The notes under the pieces: generated by a model
Databases searched by the model: none
What the model was told of the DNA's origin: nothing
Seen by the model: the letters and a program-made list of their open reading frames with translations, nothing else
In this document: positions 1 to 5,856 of the stretch, in pieces
How the letters are laid out: every line of letters begins with the position of its first letter
Position numbering within the stretch: the first letter of the stretch is position 1
Assembly (NCBI GenBank): GCA_964524225.1
Contig: CAZGEW010000016.1
Coordinates: 1 to 20,861, forward strand
Reading direction: 5' to 3'
Length of the DNA stretch: 20,861 bases
Origin: GCA-2688775 sp964524225
Lineage (GTDB): Archaea; Nanobdellota; Nanobdellia; Woesearchaeales; GW2011-AR4
Program-made: the position numbers and the translations under genes

Positions 1-63
1 AGCCTTTTACTAATTGCAAAAGAAATAAATACACACGAGGTTTTCATAGATGTTTTGCCCTAA
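1..63 (+). CDS. C-terminal end of an upstream gene (partial)
   Basis: Frame 1 is open from the first base and ends at TAA 61-63, giving about 20 residues that finish in ITHEVFIDVLP-like sequence (exact last residues HEVFIDVLP). It would overlap the TFS start by 14 nt, a common arrangement in compact operons. The alternating hydrophobic pattern fits a terminal beta strand, but a second frame is also open here, so coding is not proven. The protein cannot be identified from so little. If real, it is the gene upstream of TFS in the same operon. Confidence 0.35.
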   Translation, partial: SLLLIAKEINTHEVFIDVLP

Positions 64-367
64 ATGTGGCTCCATTTTAATGCCAAAAAAGGAAGATAGT
101 AAAAAACTGTTGGTATGCTCTTGTGGGTATAAAACAACACAAGTAGATAGTGCTACAATAAAAGAAACTATTATTAAGGCAGAAAAGGGTGTTGAGGTAA
201 TAGATAAAGGCGAACTGCAAACATTGCCGAAAACAGTGGCTGATTGCCCTAAATGTGGTCATAAGACTGCTTATTTTTGGTTAGTACAAACAAGAGCTGG
301 CGATGAACCAGAGACAAAATTTTTAAGATGTGAAAAATGTGAGCATACATGGCGTGACTATGATTAG
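50..367 (+). CDS. tfs: Transcription factor S (TFS), RNA polymerase transcript-cleavage factor
   Basis: This archaeal homologue of eukaryotic TFIIS/RPB9 rescues backtracked RNA polymerase by stimulating cleavage of the nascent RNA. Two zinc ribbons are visible: an N-terminal one with C3, C6, C23 and C25, and a C-terminal one with C66, C69, C94 and C97. The C-terminal ribbon carries the acidic hairpin tip D85-E86 within RAGDEPET, the catalytic pair that reaches into the polymerase active site, so this should be a cleavage-competent TFS and not an inactive paralogue. The length of 105 residues is normal. A GAGG at 37-40 lies 9 nt before the ATG. The next gene begins about 10 nt after the stop, so these are cotranscribed. 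Confidence 0.95.
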   Translation: MFCPKCGSILMPKKEDSKKLLVCSCGYKTTQVDSATIKETIIKAEKGVEVIDKGELQTLPKTVADCPKCGHKTAYFWLVQTRAGDEPETKFLRCEKCEHTWRDYD

Positions 368-376
368 GTGATACCT

Positions 377-1060
377 ATGCTTTTATTTAAACCAAAGCCA
401 AAGTACGATGAGATTCTTCCTCCACCACCGCCTTTACCAGAGATAGAATCTAATAATGTATCTGAGCAAGATTTTGACAAAAGAAAGGTAAAGGTCATTT
501 CAAAAAAGAGGGGTACAAAAAAAATAGAGGCTTCAAGAATTAGTAAGGGAAAATTAAAAATGGGGAAGGCTAAGGAGTTTTGGGAAGAAATAGAACTTCC
601 TGATAGAATAGAAGAATTTGATATTGAGGATATTAATACAATAGATTTTAAAAATAATGAATTAGTGGCTCAAGAAATAAAGCCCAGTGAACTGGTAGAG
701 GCAGAGCAGGAAATACAAAGTGCAATCGGAAAAATTAAAGAGCAAGACAACAAGCCTTCTATAATTGGTAGGATATTTGAAAGATTCAAAAAGAAAGATA
801 TTCCAAAAAAACAAATAGAAATAGAAGAAGAACATTTAATGAACAAAATATTAGAACTTGACATAGTCTCTGTAATTAAGGAAAAAATAACCAAAGCAAA
901 AGAGTCATTAATGAAATATGAGCTAGACGAAGCTAAGCGATATTACATCGAAATTATTCAAATTTACAACAAAGCAAAACCAGAAGACAAGGCTAAGGTC
1001 TATAACAATATAAGGGATCTATATTTTGAAAGAAAAAGCGCAGAAGAGTTAAAGGTATGA
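377..1060 (+). CDS. Unknown protein: proline-rich N-terminus, basic/acidic linker, TPR-like C-terminus
   Basis: I do not recognise this 227-residue protein. It opens with a short basic and proline-rich stretch containing PPPPPLPEIE, passes through highly charged low-complexity sequence, and ends in about 75 residues of predicted helices (from LDIVSVIKEKI to the C-terminus) with alanine/tyrosine spacing like one or two tetratricopeptide-type hairpins. No signal peptide or membrane segment is seen. An in-frame GTG exists at 368, but GGTGAT at 367-372 is a good Shine-Dalgarno sequence exactly 4 nt before ATG 377, so I start there. It sits between TFS and thymidylate kinase and overlaps the latter by ATGA, implying translational coupling. 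A scaffold or adaptor role is conceivable but unsupported. Confidence 0.75.
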   Translation: MLLFKPKPKYDEILPPPPPLPEIESNNVSEQDFDKRKVKVISKKRGTKKIEASRISKGKLKMGKAKEFWEEIELPDRIEEFDIEDINTIDFKNNELVAQEIKPSELVEAEQEIQSAIGKIKEQDNKPSIIGRIFERFKKKDIPKKQIEIEEEHLMNKILELDIVSVIKEKITKAKESLMKYELDEAKRYYIEIIQIYNKAKPEDKAKVYNNIRDLYFERKSAEELKV

Positions 1061-1677
1061 TTGGTTTATTTATTGTTGTAGATGGTATAGATGGGAGCGG
1101 CAAGACAGAGATAATTAAAATGCTTCATAATTATCTTTTCTCAAAACACAAGGGCTACAGCATTCTAACAACCAGAGAACCTACTTATGGTAAATATGGA
1201 AGGAAAATAAGGCAAATGCTAAGAAACGAACAAAACCCAGAAAGTAGCGCTAACGATATTCTGAAATTATTTTTAGAGGATAGAACAGAGCATTTAAAAG
1301 ACACCATAGAGCCATTCATAAAGAATTCAAATAAGCCTGATTTGCATATAGTGCTCTGTGACAGATACTATTACTCAACAATTGCATTTCAAGGCGCACA
1401 AGGATTAACTATGGAGGAATTAATAAATAAAAACAAACTGTTTAGAAAGCCTGATTTGGCCTTTATTCTAGATGCTGAACCTACTATTACACTTGAAAGG
1501 ATAAAAAATAGAAAGAAGGAGAAATTTGAAAGACTTAATTTCATGAAAAAAGTAAGAAAGAACTTTTTGAAATTACAAAAGCTGTTAGATGACAATATAA
1601 GGGTGATAGATGCCTCAAAGCCTTTGAGTAAAGTTTTTGAAGATGTGAAAAAAGAGGTGGATAAGCTTCTTTGTTAA
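1057..1677 (+). CDS. tmk: Thymidylate kinase (dTMP kinase)
   Basis: Phosphorylates dTMP to dTDP with ATP, the penultimate step of dTTP synthesis, in the cytoplasm. The P-loop GIDGSGKT is at residues 10-17, the TREP motif that contacts the substrate and P-loop is at 39-42, the DRYYYST motif (D102-R103-Y104) is in its usual place, and QGAQGL follows at 112-117. A basic LID segment lies around 147-160. The length of 206 residues is normal. The start ATG overlaps the previous stop as ATGA. The 3' end overlaps the convergent membrane-protein gene by 4 nt. Together with the dUTPase at 12824 it supplies dTTP and keeps dUTP low. Confidence 0.93.
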   Translation: MIGLFIVVDGIDGSGKTEIIKMLHNYLFSKHKGYSILTTREPTYGKYGRKIRQMLRNEQNPESSANDILKLFLEDRTEHLKDTIEPFIKNSNKPDLHIVLCDRYYYSTIAFQGAQGLTMEELINKNKLFRKPDLAFILDAEPTITLERIKNRKKEKFERLNFMKKVRKNFLKLQKLLDDNIRVIDASKPLSKVFEDVKKEVDKLLC

Positions 1678-2078
1678 GGTGTTTTAACATTATTATTGGG
1701 CTTATAATAAGGTTCACTGATTTCTTCAACCTCTTGAGGTGCTGTTGTATCAATACCCTCAGTAGATTGCTCTGCTATCACCTTTATTTTTTCTTTAGAA
1801 GCTACCATTTTGTTCCAATTGAATATTATTGCAACAATAATTATTGCAATACCAATTATTATTGAAGGTAATAGAAAGTTATATTGAATAATTGTTTTTT
1901 GTATTTTTGGATAAGGGTGGCAAGAAAAATCAGAACCACAATACTCTTCAGAATTGCAATCTTTATTGCTCCTACATTCTCTTTGACTTATATTAAAAAG
2001 CCAGCCAAGGAATAAAACTACTATGATTAATATAACTATTACAGTTAAACCTACTTCTGATTTTTTAGAGTGTGTCAT
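1674..2078 (-). CDS. Small two-helix membrane protein with evenly spaced cysteine loop
   Basis: This 134-residue protein is not recognised. It has a short basic N-terminus, a first membrane segment at about 10-30, a 35-residue loop, a second membrane segment at about 67-87, and a charged acidic tail with many E and P residues. The loop holds C35, C41, C47 and C53, each exactly six residues apart (C-x5-C-x5-C-x5-C), which looks like a small disulfide-bonded or metal-binding unit. By the positive-inside rule the loop should face outside, where disulfides are plausible. I associate similar Cys-rich loops with DPANN surface proteins, from memory only. It is convergent with tmk and overlaps it by 4 nt. 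Confidence 0.7.
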   Translation of the reverse strand: MTHSKKSEVGLTVIVILIIVVLFLGWLFNISQRECRSNKDCNSEEYCGSDFSCHPYPKIQKTIIQYNFLLPSIIIGIAIIIVAIIFNWNKMVASKEKIKVIAEQSTEGIDTTAPQEVEEISEPYYKPNNNVKTP

Positions 2079-2144
2079 TTATTTCTTAAGACTTAATCAA
2101 TTGTAGATATAATATTGCGATATTTTTAAACCTTTCGCTTTTAA

Positions 2145-2158
2145 CTACTTAAAAGTAG
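2145..2158. promoter_or_regulatory. 14-bp dyad upstream of the small membrane-protein gene
   Basis: CTACTT-AA-AAGTAG is a perfect 6-bp dyad about 70 nt upstream of the 2078 start on the minus strand. A TATA-like run (TTTAAAAATATC on the minus strand, near 2119-2130) lies between the dyad and the gene. It could be an operator, but such a short AT-rich palindrome may be chance. Confidence 0.2.
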
Positions 2159-2208
2159 ATATTAAGGTAATAGAAGTTCAGAACAGCTTTGTTGCATAAT
2201 TATTTCAT

Positions 2209-2490
2209 TTAGCCAACAATTTTTCTAACATCAAGATAGTATCTCTTAATTCTTTTTGCTCCTGTATCATGCAGTATTTTTATTACCTTTTTATCATTCA
2301 TTTCATCAGTTATAAACGCCCCTTTAGTAATCCTGTTAATGTAGAAGTTGCTTAGCTTACCTTTTCTTTTGTAAATATACCTGCCGTGATGAGAATGATC
2401 AATATAGCCAAATAATTCTCTGTTTATTTTGGCTACTTCCTTTGGCTTTCTTTTTTCAAATTCAAACACAAACAGGACTTTTTTCTGCAT
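2209..2490 (-). CDS. Unknown small basic protein (93 aa)
   Basis: I do not recognise this family. The protein is strongly basic, lacks membrane segments and looks alpha/beta: an initial strand (KKVLFVFEFE), a helix, a central segment with HSHHGRYIYKRKG that resembles a beta hairpin, then a helix (KKVIKILHDTGAKRI) and a final strand RYYLDV. The central H/R/Y-rich segment could bind nucleic acid, but there is no diagnostic motif. The ATG lies 24-35 nt from a palindromic TATA box, so the transcript is probably leaderless. It sits inside the 2186-2678 inverted-repeat pair and is transcribed away from the small ORF at 2580. Confidence 0.65.
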   Translation of the reverse strand: MQKKVLFVFEFEKRKPKEVAKINRELFGYIDHSHHGRYIYKRKGKLSNFYINRITKGAFITDEMNDKKVIKILHDTGAKRIKRYYLDVRKIVG

Positions 2491-2513
2491 GAGCTATATC
2501 CTGCACAACACAT

Positions 2514-2525
2514 ATATTTAAATAT
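2514..2525. promoter_or_regulatory. Palindromic TATA box between divergent genes
   Basis: ATATTTAAATAT is a perfect 12-bp palindrome lying 24-35 nt from the minus-strand start at 2490 and 55-66 nt from the plus-strand start at 2580. Read in either direction it is a good archaeal TATA element. It predicts a leaderless transcript on the minus strand and a roughly 33-nt leader on the plus strand. Confidence 0.5.
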
Positions 2526-2579
2526 TACTGCATACTATTCAGTAATAACAATTACAAAAACCGAAAAGGAGGCGTTATT

Positions 2580-2693
2580 ATGGCAAAAAAGAGATGGGGG
2601 CAAAAAGAAAGTTCTGGGCTTACGAAAAAATTAAGAAGTATGCAAAGGTGTAAGCCCTTTAGGGTTATGCAACAAAGCAGAGTCCGCTTATAA
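2580..2693 (+). CDS. Tiny basic ORF (37 aa) with a strong ribosome binding site; possibly a gene fragment
   Basis: GGAGG at 2568-2572 lies 7 nt before ATG 2580, one of the best Shine-Dalgarno matches in the window. The frame gives 37 residues (MAKKRWGQKESSGLTKKL at the start), rich in K and R. A second reading is odd: after a slip at the G run 2596-2600, the frame from ATG 2594 reads MGAKRKFWAYEKIKKYAKV and stops at 2653, which looks at least as protein-like. A stem GGGCTTAC (2616-2623) / GTAAGCCC (2650-2657) lies in the same place. The right inverted repeat overlaps the 3' end. It may be a true mini-gene, a truncated gene or a structured RNA. Confidence 0.35.
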   Translation: MAKKRWGQKESSGLTKKLRSMQRCKPFRVMQQSRVRL

Positions 2694-2756
2694 AGCTCTA
2701 GATGTCAAAATTAGGAAAAATATTAATATATGTGGGAAAAATATATCAAATAAAAA

Positions 2757-3305
2757 ATGAAACATATAATTCCTACATTAATACAAAGGATGAGATGGAT
2801 TGCAAAGACAAATTATTTGTCTATAGAACAAAATTTTGGATTAGCAAAATCAAATCCTGCGCAGTGTACAAGAGACTTAAAAGAAACTATAGAAGAGGGG
2901 TGGCGTGCTATTGACGAATGTTATCAACTAATGAATGATTTTAAACATAAAGTTGCTGAATTTATTAAAGAGTCTAGTGGTGGAAAGCATACAATTGAGT
3001 TTGGAGGTTTAAAAACTCTTCCAGAGCCAATACAACATGGCTATAATGTCATTGTTAACTCGTTTGATGAATTGTTAAGACTTTACAGGGAGCTCAGAGA
3101 TGGCACCATATCAGATGACCGCCATCGAGATTATCGTTTCTTATCAAATACTGATGTAATTGCAAGATTTATAGCATCACATGCCAATGCTATTGCAATG
3201 CAAGCAGAAGAGTTTGAAAAATACTTTGTTATTGACACTGAAAAAATAGAAAAAGTGATGCGAAGGTTAAGAAAGACTACAGACAGAGAAAAGGATTTGT
3301 TTTAG
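2757..3305 (+). CDS. Unknown helical protein (182 aa)
   Basis: No known family is recognised. The 182 residues are soluble and mostly predicted alpha-helical, with repeated amphipathic segments, a central glycine-containing turn (SSGGKHTIEFGG) and an Arg/Lys/Asp-rich C-terminus. There is no signal peptide. I prefer ATG 2757 because a TATA-like TATTAATATA at 2721-2730 is centred about 31 nt upstream, giving a nearly leaderless transcript. An overlapping 70-residue frame starting at 2702 is less convincing because it runs through this promoter. The SprT-like protease gene follows after 30 nt in the same direction. Confidence 0.65.
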   Translation: MKHIIPTLIQRMRWIAKTNYLSIEQNFGLAKSNPAQCTRDLKETIEEGWRAIDECYQLMNDFKHKVAEFIKESSGGKHTIEFGGLKTLPEPIQHGYNVIVNSFDELLRLYRELRDGTISDDRHRDYRFLSNTDVIARFIASHANAIAMQAEEFEKYFVIDTEKIEKVMRRLRKTTDREKDLF

Positions 3306-3335
3306 TAATATGTATTTCTTTCAATTTAATAAAAA

Positions 3336-4007
3336 ATGCCATCCCTAATCAAAGAAGCATTTACTCAACTTTATCCAGATAAAGAGCTAAAATATTCTGT
3401 ATCTTTAAAATACTCAAGAAAATTCAAGCCATATAATGCAAATGTAAAATTGAGTGGCAATAATTTAATGTTTAACTTAAGCAAAGAATGGAAGAAAATA
3501 AGCAAAGAAATACAAATTGGGTTAGTACAGGAACTATTGATTAAAATTCTAAAAGCTAAAACTAAAAAAACAATCAACATGGAACTTTACAATCTATTTA
3601 TGAAAAAGGTTTATTTAGCTGTGCCAAAAACAAAAACAGATGAAATTCTTGAGGAATCTTTCAATAGAGTGAATGAAGCTTACTTTAATGGAATGCTTGA
3701 CAAGCCAAATTTGGCATGGGGCAATGCCTCAAGAAGCAAGCTTGGTTGTTATGAATACGGCTCTGATACAATAACAATAAGCAACATTTTTAAGAATGAA
3801 AACCAACAGCTTTTGGATTATATAATGTTCCATGAAATGTTGCACAAAAAATTCAAGTTCCAAAATAAAAATGGAAGAAACTTGCATCATAGCAATGAAT
3901 TTAAGAAAATGGAAGAGAGGTTTAAAGATAGAAATTTAATAGAAAAAGAGGTGTCAAAAGTCATAAGAAAGCATCGCTTACAAAAAGTTTATATAGATTT
4001 ATTATAA
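3336..4007 (+). CDS. SprT-like zinc metalloprotease domain protein
   Basis: The C-terminal half (about residues 102-200) matches the SprT-like fold: an ESFNRVNEAYFNGML helix, a PNLAWG segment, a G-C-Y-x-Y-G hairpin, TITISNIF, then the zinc-binding HEMLH at 166-170, with H184/H185 as candidate third ligand and a downstream EF. SprT/Spartan relatives cleave proteins on DNA, notably DNA-protein crosslinks, though small SprT-like proteins vary in role. The N-terminal 100 residues form a basic domain I cannot assign and may recognise substrate or DNA. The length of 223 residues is longer than minimal SprT proteins. It sits just before the histone gene, which fits a chromatin-linked role only by inference. 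Confidence 0.8.
   Translation: MPSLIKEAFTQLYPDKELKYSVSLKYSRKFKPYNANVKLSGNNLMFNLSKEWKKISKEIQIGLVQELLIKILKAKTKKTINMELYNLFMKKVYLAVPKTKTDEILEESFNRVNEAYFNGMLDKPNLAWGNASRSKLGCYEYGSDTITISNIFKNENQQLLDYIMFHEMLHKKFKFQNKNGRNLHHSNEFKKMEERFKDRNLIEKEVSKVIRKHRLQKVYIDLL
3988..3995 (+). promoter_or_regulatory. TATA box of the histone gene
   Basis: TTTATATA lies within the 3' end of the protease gene, centred about 34 nt before ATG 4026. It predicts a transcription start near 4019 and a leader of about 7 nt, so the histone can be transcribed independently of the upstream gene. Confidence 0.5.
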
Positions 4008-4025
4008 CCATATTAAAGATTGAAA

Positions 4026-4235
4026 ATGAGCGACAAATTTTTTCCATTGGCTGCTATGGAAAAACTGCTTAAACAAGGTGGTGCAGAGAGAGTTTCTGAT
4101 AAAGCAAAAGTTGCTTTAAGGAATGTATTGGAAGAAATAGCTTTAGGGATTGCAGCAAAGTCTATAAAGTTTGCTCAGCACGCTGGAAGAAAGACAATAA
4201 AAGCACAAGATATAAAGTTATCAATTAAGGATTAA
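4026..4235 (+). CDS. Archaeal histone (HMf-type)
   Basis: A single histone fold of 69 residues that dimerises and wraps DNA. The signature blocks are clear: P-L-A-A-M-E-K-L-L-K at the first helix, GAERVSDKAK leading into the long central helix, HAGRKTIKAQDI at the second DNA-binding loop and third helix. The usual basic tail after helix 3 (RRFKK in HMfB) is missing; the protein ends KLSIKD. An upstream in-frame TTG at 4020 would add two residues, but the ATG at 4026 fits the family start and the promoter. No Shine-Dalgarno sequence is seen. It converges on herA. Confidence 0.95.
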   Translation: MSDKFFPLAAMEKLLKQGGAERVSDKAKVALRNVLEEIALGIAAKSIKFAQHAGRKTIKAQDIKLSIKD

Positions 4236-4250
4236 ATCATTCGATAAGCC

Positions 4251-4269
4251 TATAGAGAACTTTTCTATA
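4251..4269. terminator. Small hairpin between convergent histone and herA genes
   Basis: TATAGA (4251-4256) and TCTATA (4264-4269) form a 6-bp stem with a 7-nt loop in the 34-nt gap between the two stops. It could end transcription from both sides, but the stem is weak and AT-rich. Confidence 0.25.
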
Positions 4270-5799
4270 TCATCTTAATTCGCTAAATTCTAAAATAAAT
4301 TCTTTTTTATTTTTTAATGTGTTTCTGACTATATCATCAAAATATGGAATGCTTATTGGGATTACAAATCTTGCAAAATTACTCGTGATAAGTGCTTCTC
4401 CTACATCTAAAGACGCTATAGTTCTATCATCATCACTTAAATCTTGCGAAGCACTCTCAATTATGGCTTGTCTTTCTGGCTTCATTTCAATACCTAAAAT
4501 AATTTTGGTATTTATATTTGCAAGAATCTCTCTGGGTATTAAAGAAGGCAATTGTGTTATTGCACATAAACCTACTTTAAATTTTCTTCCTTCTCTTGCA
4601 ATTGTTGAAAAAATATTTGTACCTGTATCAAGTATTTCTTTGCCTAAAACTCTTGGTGCTTCTTCAAGAACAATCGAGATTATTGGTTTATTGTCCAAAT
4701 TTCCAAGTATCTTGTAAAGTCTATACTTATTAAAAATTTCATTTGCAATAATGCTGCCTATCAGCAATTCTACACTTCCTGAAAAGTTAGAAGTATCTAT
4801 AATAACAACCTTGCCTTGTTCCAAATGCTTGCAAATGTCGCTTATTGTAGTAAAGCCAGAATTTAATTGGAAAACACCATTACAAAATAATTGATTATTG
4901 ACAAATTCTAGGTCTAGTAGATATAACAGTCTTCTTTTGACTACAGCGATTGTATCGTCTTTAAATACCTTACCAATGCTCAATCCTTTCTCAAGTATTA
5001 TCGCTTCAATCCACTTCTCTGCAAATTCCTTGTAATAAAGATTAACACATTGCTTTTGCGCATCACTGAAGTCAATAACACCATCAAAATGAAATGGCTT
5101 AACAATATCAAGGTTAATTTTCAAAGTATTGGTGCCTATTGGAGGGTTTTTTGGTGTATAATAGACAATATTGCTCTTATTTGGATGATCTTTTAATCCA
5201 ATTTTGTTTCTGCCATAGTACTCGTCATGCGGGTCCAAGACTAAAATACCACAATAATCATGCTCCACAATGCTCCATAATAGGTTTGAAACTAATACGC
5301 TTTTGCCCCTGCCGGTAGTACCAGCTACTAGGATATGATGTAAAAGTACCCTTGCGCCATCAAGATAAATAGGTGCATTCAGTATTTTTGAGCCAGACCT
5401 AAGCAGTCCTATAAACAGAGGATTCTTAGGCTTCGTCATAAACAAAATGTCAGATTCCTTAATCTCTTCAATCTCAGAAAAAAATCGTGGTAGAGATTTG
5501 CTAACATAAGCATTTTTCCCCTTAATTGTTAGCAAACTTTTCATTATCGCTAAGACATAATTCCTCAAGTTAGGCTCAAAAAGCTCAAATTCTGTATCTT
5601 CTTCAAGCTTCATGCCTGCAATTAGCTCCAGATTTTGCTGAGAGATTTGGCTGCCGTAAACCAAGTCATAAACTTGCAACAAGATTTTTCCATCTTCTGA
5701 GTCAGCAATCAATAACTCGCCTATTTCGATACTTTCATTAGATTTTTGTCTTGCAATTATCTTGCCAAATTCACCAGAAATAACTTGACCTTTAGCCAA
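4270..5799 (-). CDS. herA: HerA-type hexameric DNA-translocating ATPase
   Basis: A HerA/FtsK-superfamily ATPase of 509 residues. An N-terminal beta-barrel (HAS) region with VISGEFGKII and IEIGELLIA precedes the RecA-like core: Walker A GTTGRGKS at about 160-167, LDPHDEYYG just after it, a second strand VVIIDTS, the Walker B-like SIVLEEAPR with paired glutamates (about 379-380), an AREGRKF segment with likely arginine finger, and AITQLPS as sensor. Archaeal HerA works with the nuclease NurA, often near Mre11-Rad50, in DNA-end resection; none of those is in this window. An upstream in-frame TTG at 5811 exists, but GGGTGAT at 5809-5803 lies 3 nt before TTG 5799 and a TATA box places transcription start near 5810. 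Confidence 0.9.
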   Translation of the reverse strand: MAKGQVISGEFGKIIARQKSNESIEIGELLIADSEDGKILLQVYDLVYGSQISQQNLELIAGMKLEEDTEFELFEPNLRNYVLAIMKSLLTIKGKNAYVSKSLPRFFSEIEEIKESDILFMTKPKNPLFIGLLRSGSKILNAPIYLDGARVLLHHILVAGTTGRGKSVLVSNLLWSIVEHDYCGILVLDPHDEYYGRNKIGLKDHPNKSNIVYYTPKNPPIGTNTLKINLDIVKPFHFDGVIDFSDAQKQCVNLYYKEFAEKWIEAIILEKGLSIGKVFKDDTIAVVKRRLLYLLDLEFVNNQLFCNGVFQLNSGFTTISDICKHLEQGKVVIIDTSNFSGSVELLIGSIIANEIFNKYRLYKILGNLDNKPIISIVLEEAPRVLGKEILDTGTNIFSTIAREGRKFKVGLCAITQLPSLIPREILANINTKIILGIEMKPERQAIIESASQDLSDDDRTIASLDVGEALITSNFARFVIPISIPYFDDIVRNTLKNKKEFILEFSELR

Positions 5800-5831
5800 A
5801 ATATCACCCAAACTATAAAACTTAAGGATTG

Positions 5832-5839
5832 TATATAAA
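5832..5839 (-). promoter_or_regulatory. TATA box and mini-leader of herA
   Basis: On the minus strand TTTATATA is centred about 27 nt before position 5809. That predicts a leader of about 11 nt composed of GGGTGAT plus a short spacer before the TTG start at 5799, the same architecture as at 8277 and 14992. Confidence 0.5.
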
Positions 5840-5856
5840 ATTTGTTATAAAGAATT

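Larger units (their letters stand above)
2186..2678. repeat. Segment bounded by a perfect 14-bp inverted repeat (transposon-end-like)
   Basis: GCTTTGTTGCATAA at 2186-2199 recurs exactly inverted as TTATGCAACAAAGC at 2665-2678. Both copies point inward with GCTTT at the outer edge. The motif differs at one base from the first 14 bases I recall for the terminal repeat of IS903 (IS5 family; GCTTTGTTGAATAA after one G). Identity stops at 14 bp on both sides, and the flanks show no target duplication. The roughly 490-bp interior carries one minus-strand gene and one tiny plus-strand ORF but no transposase. It may be a non-autonomous or remnant element. Confidence 0.45.

Noticed and set aside
2702..2914. 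70-codon frame overlapping the 182-residue gene
   Set aside because: It runs through the likely TATA box at 2721-2730 and overlaps the longer, better frame; its sequence lacks protein-like features.
4319..4717. 132-codon plus-strand frame inside herA
   Set aside because: It is the antisense shadow of the well-supported HerA coding sequence.
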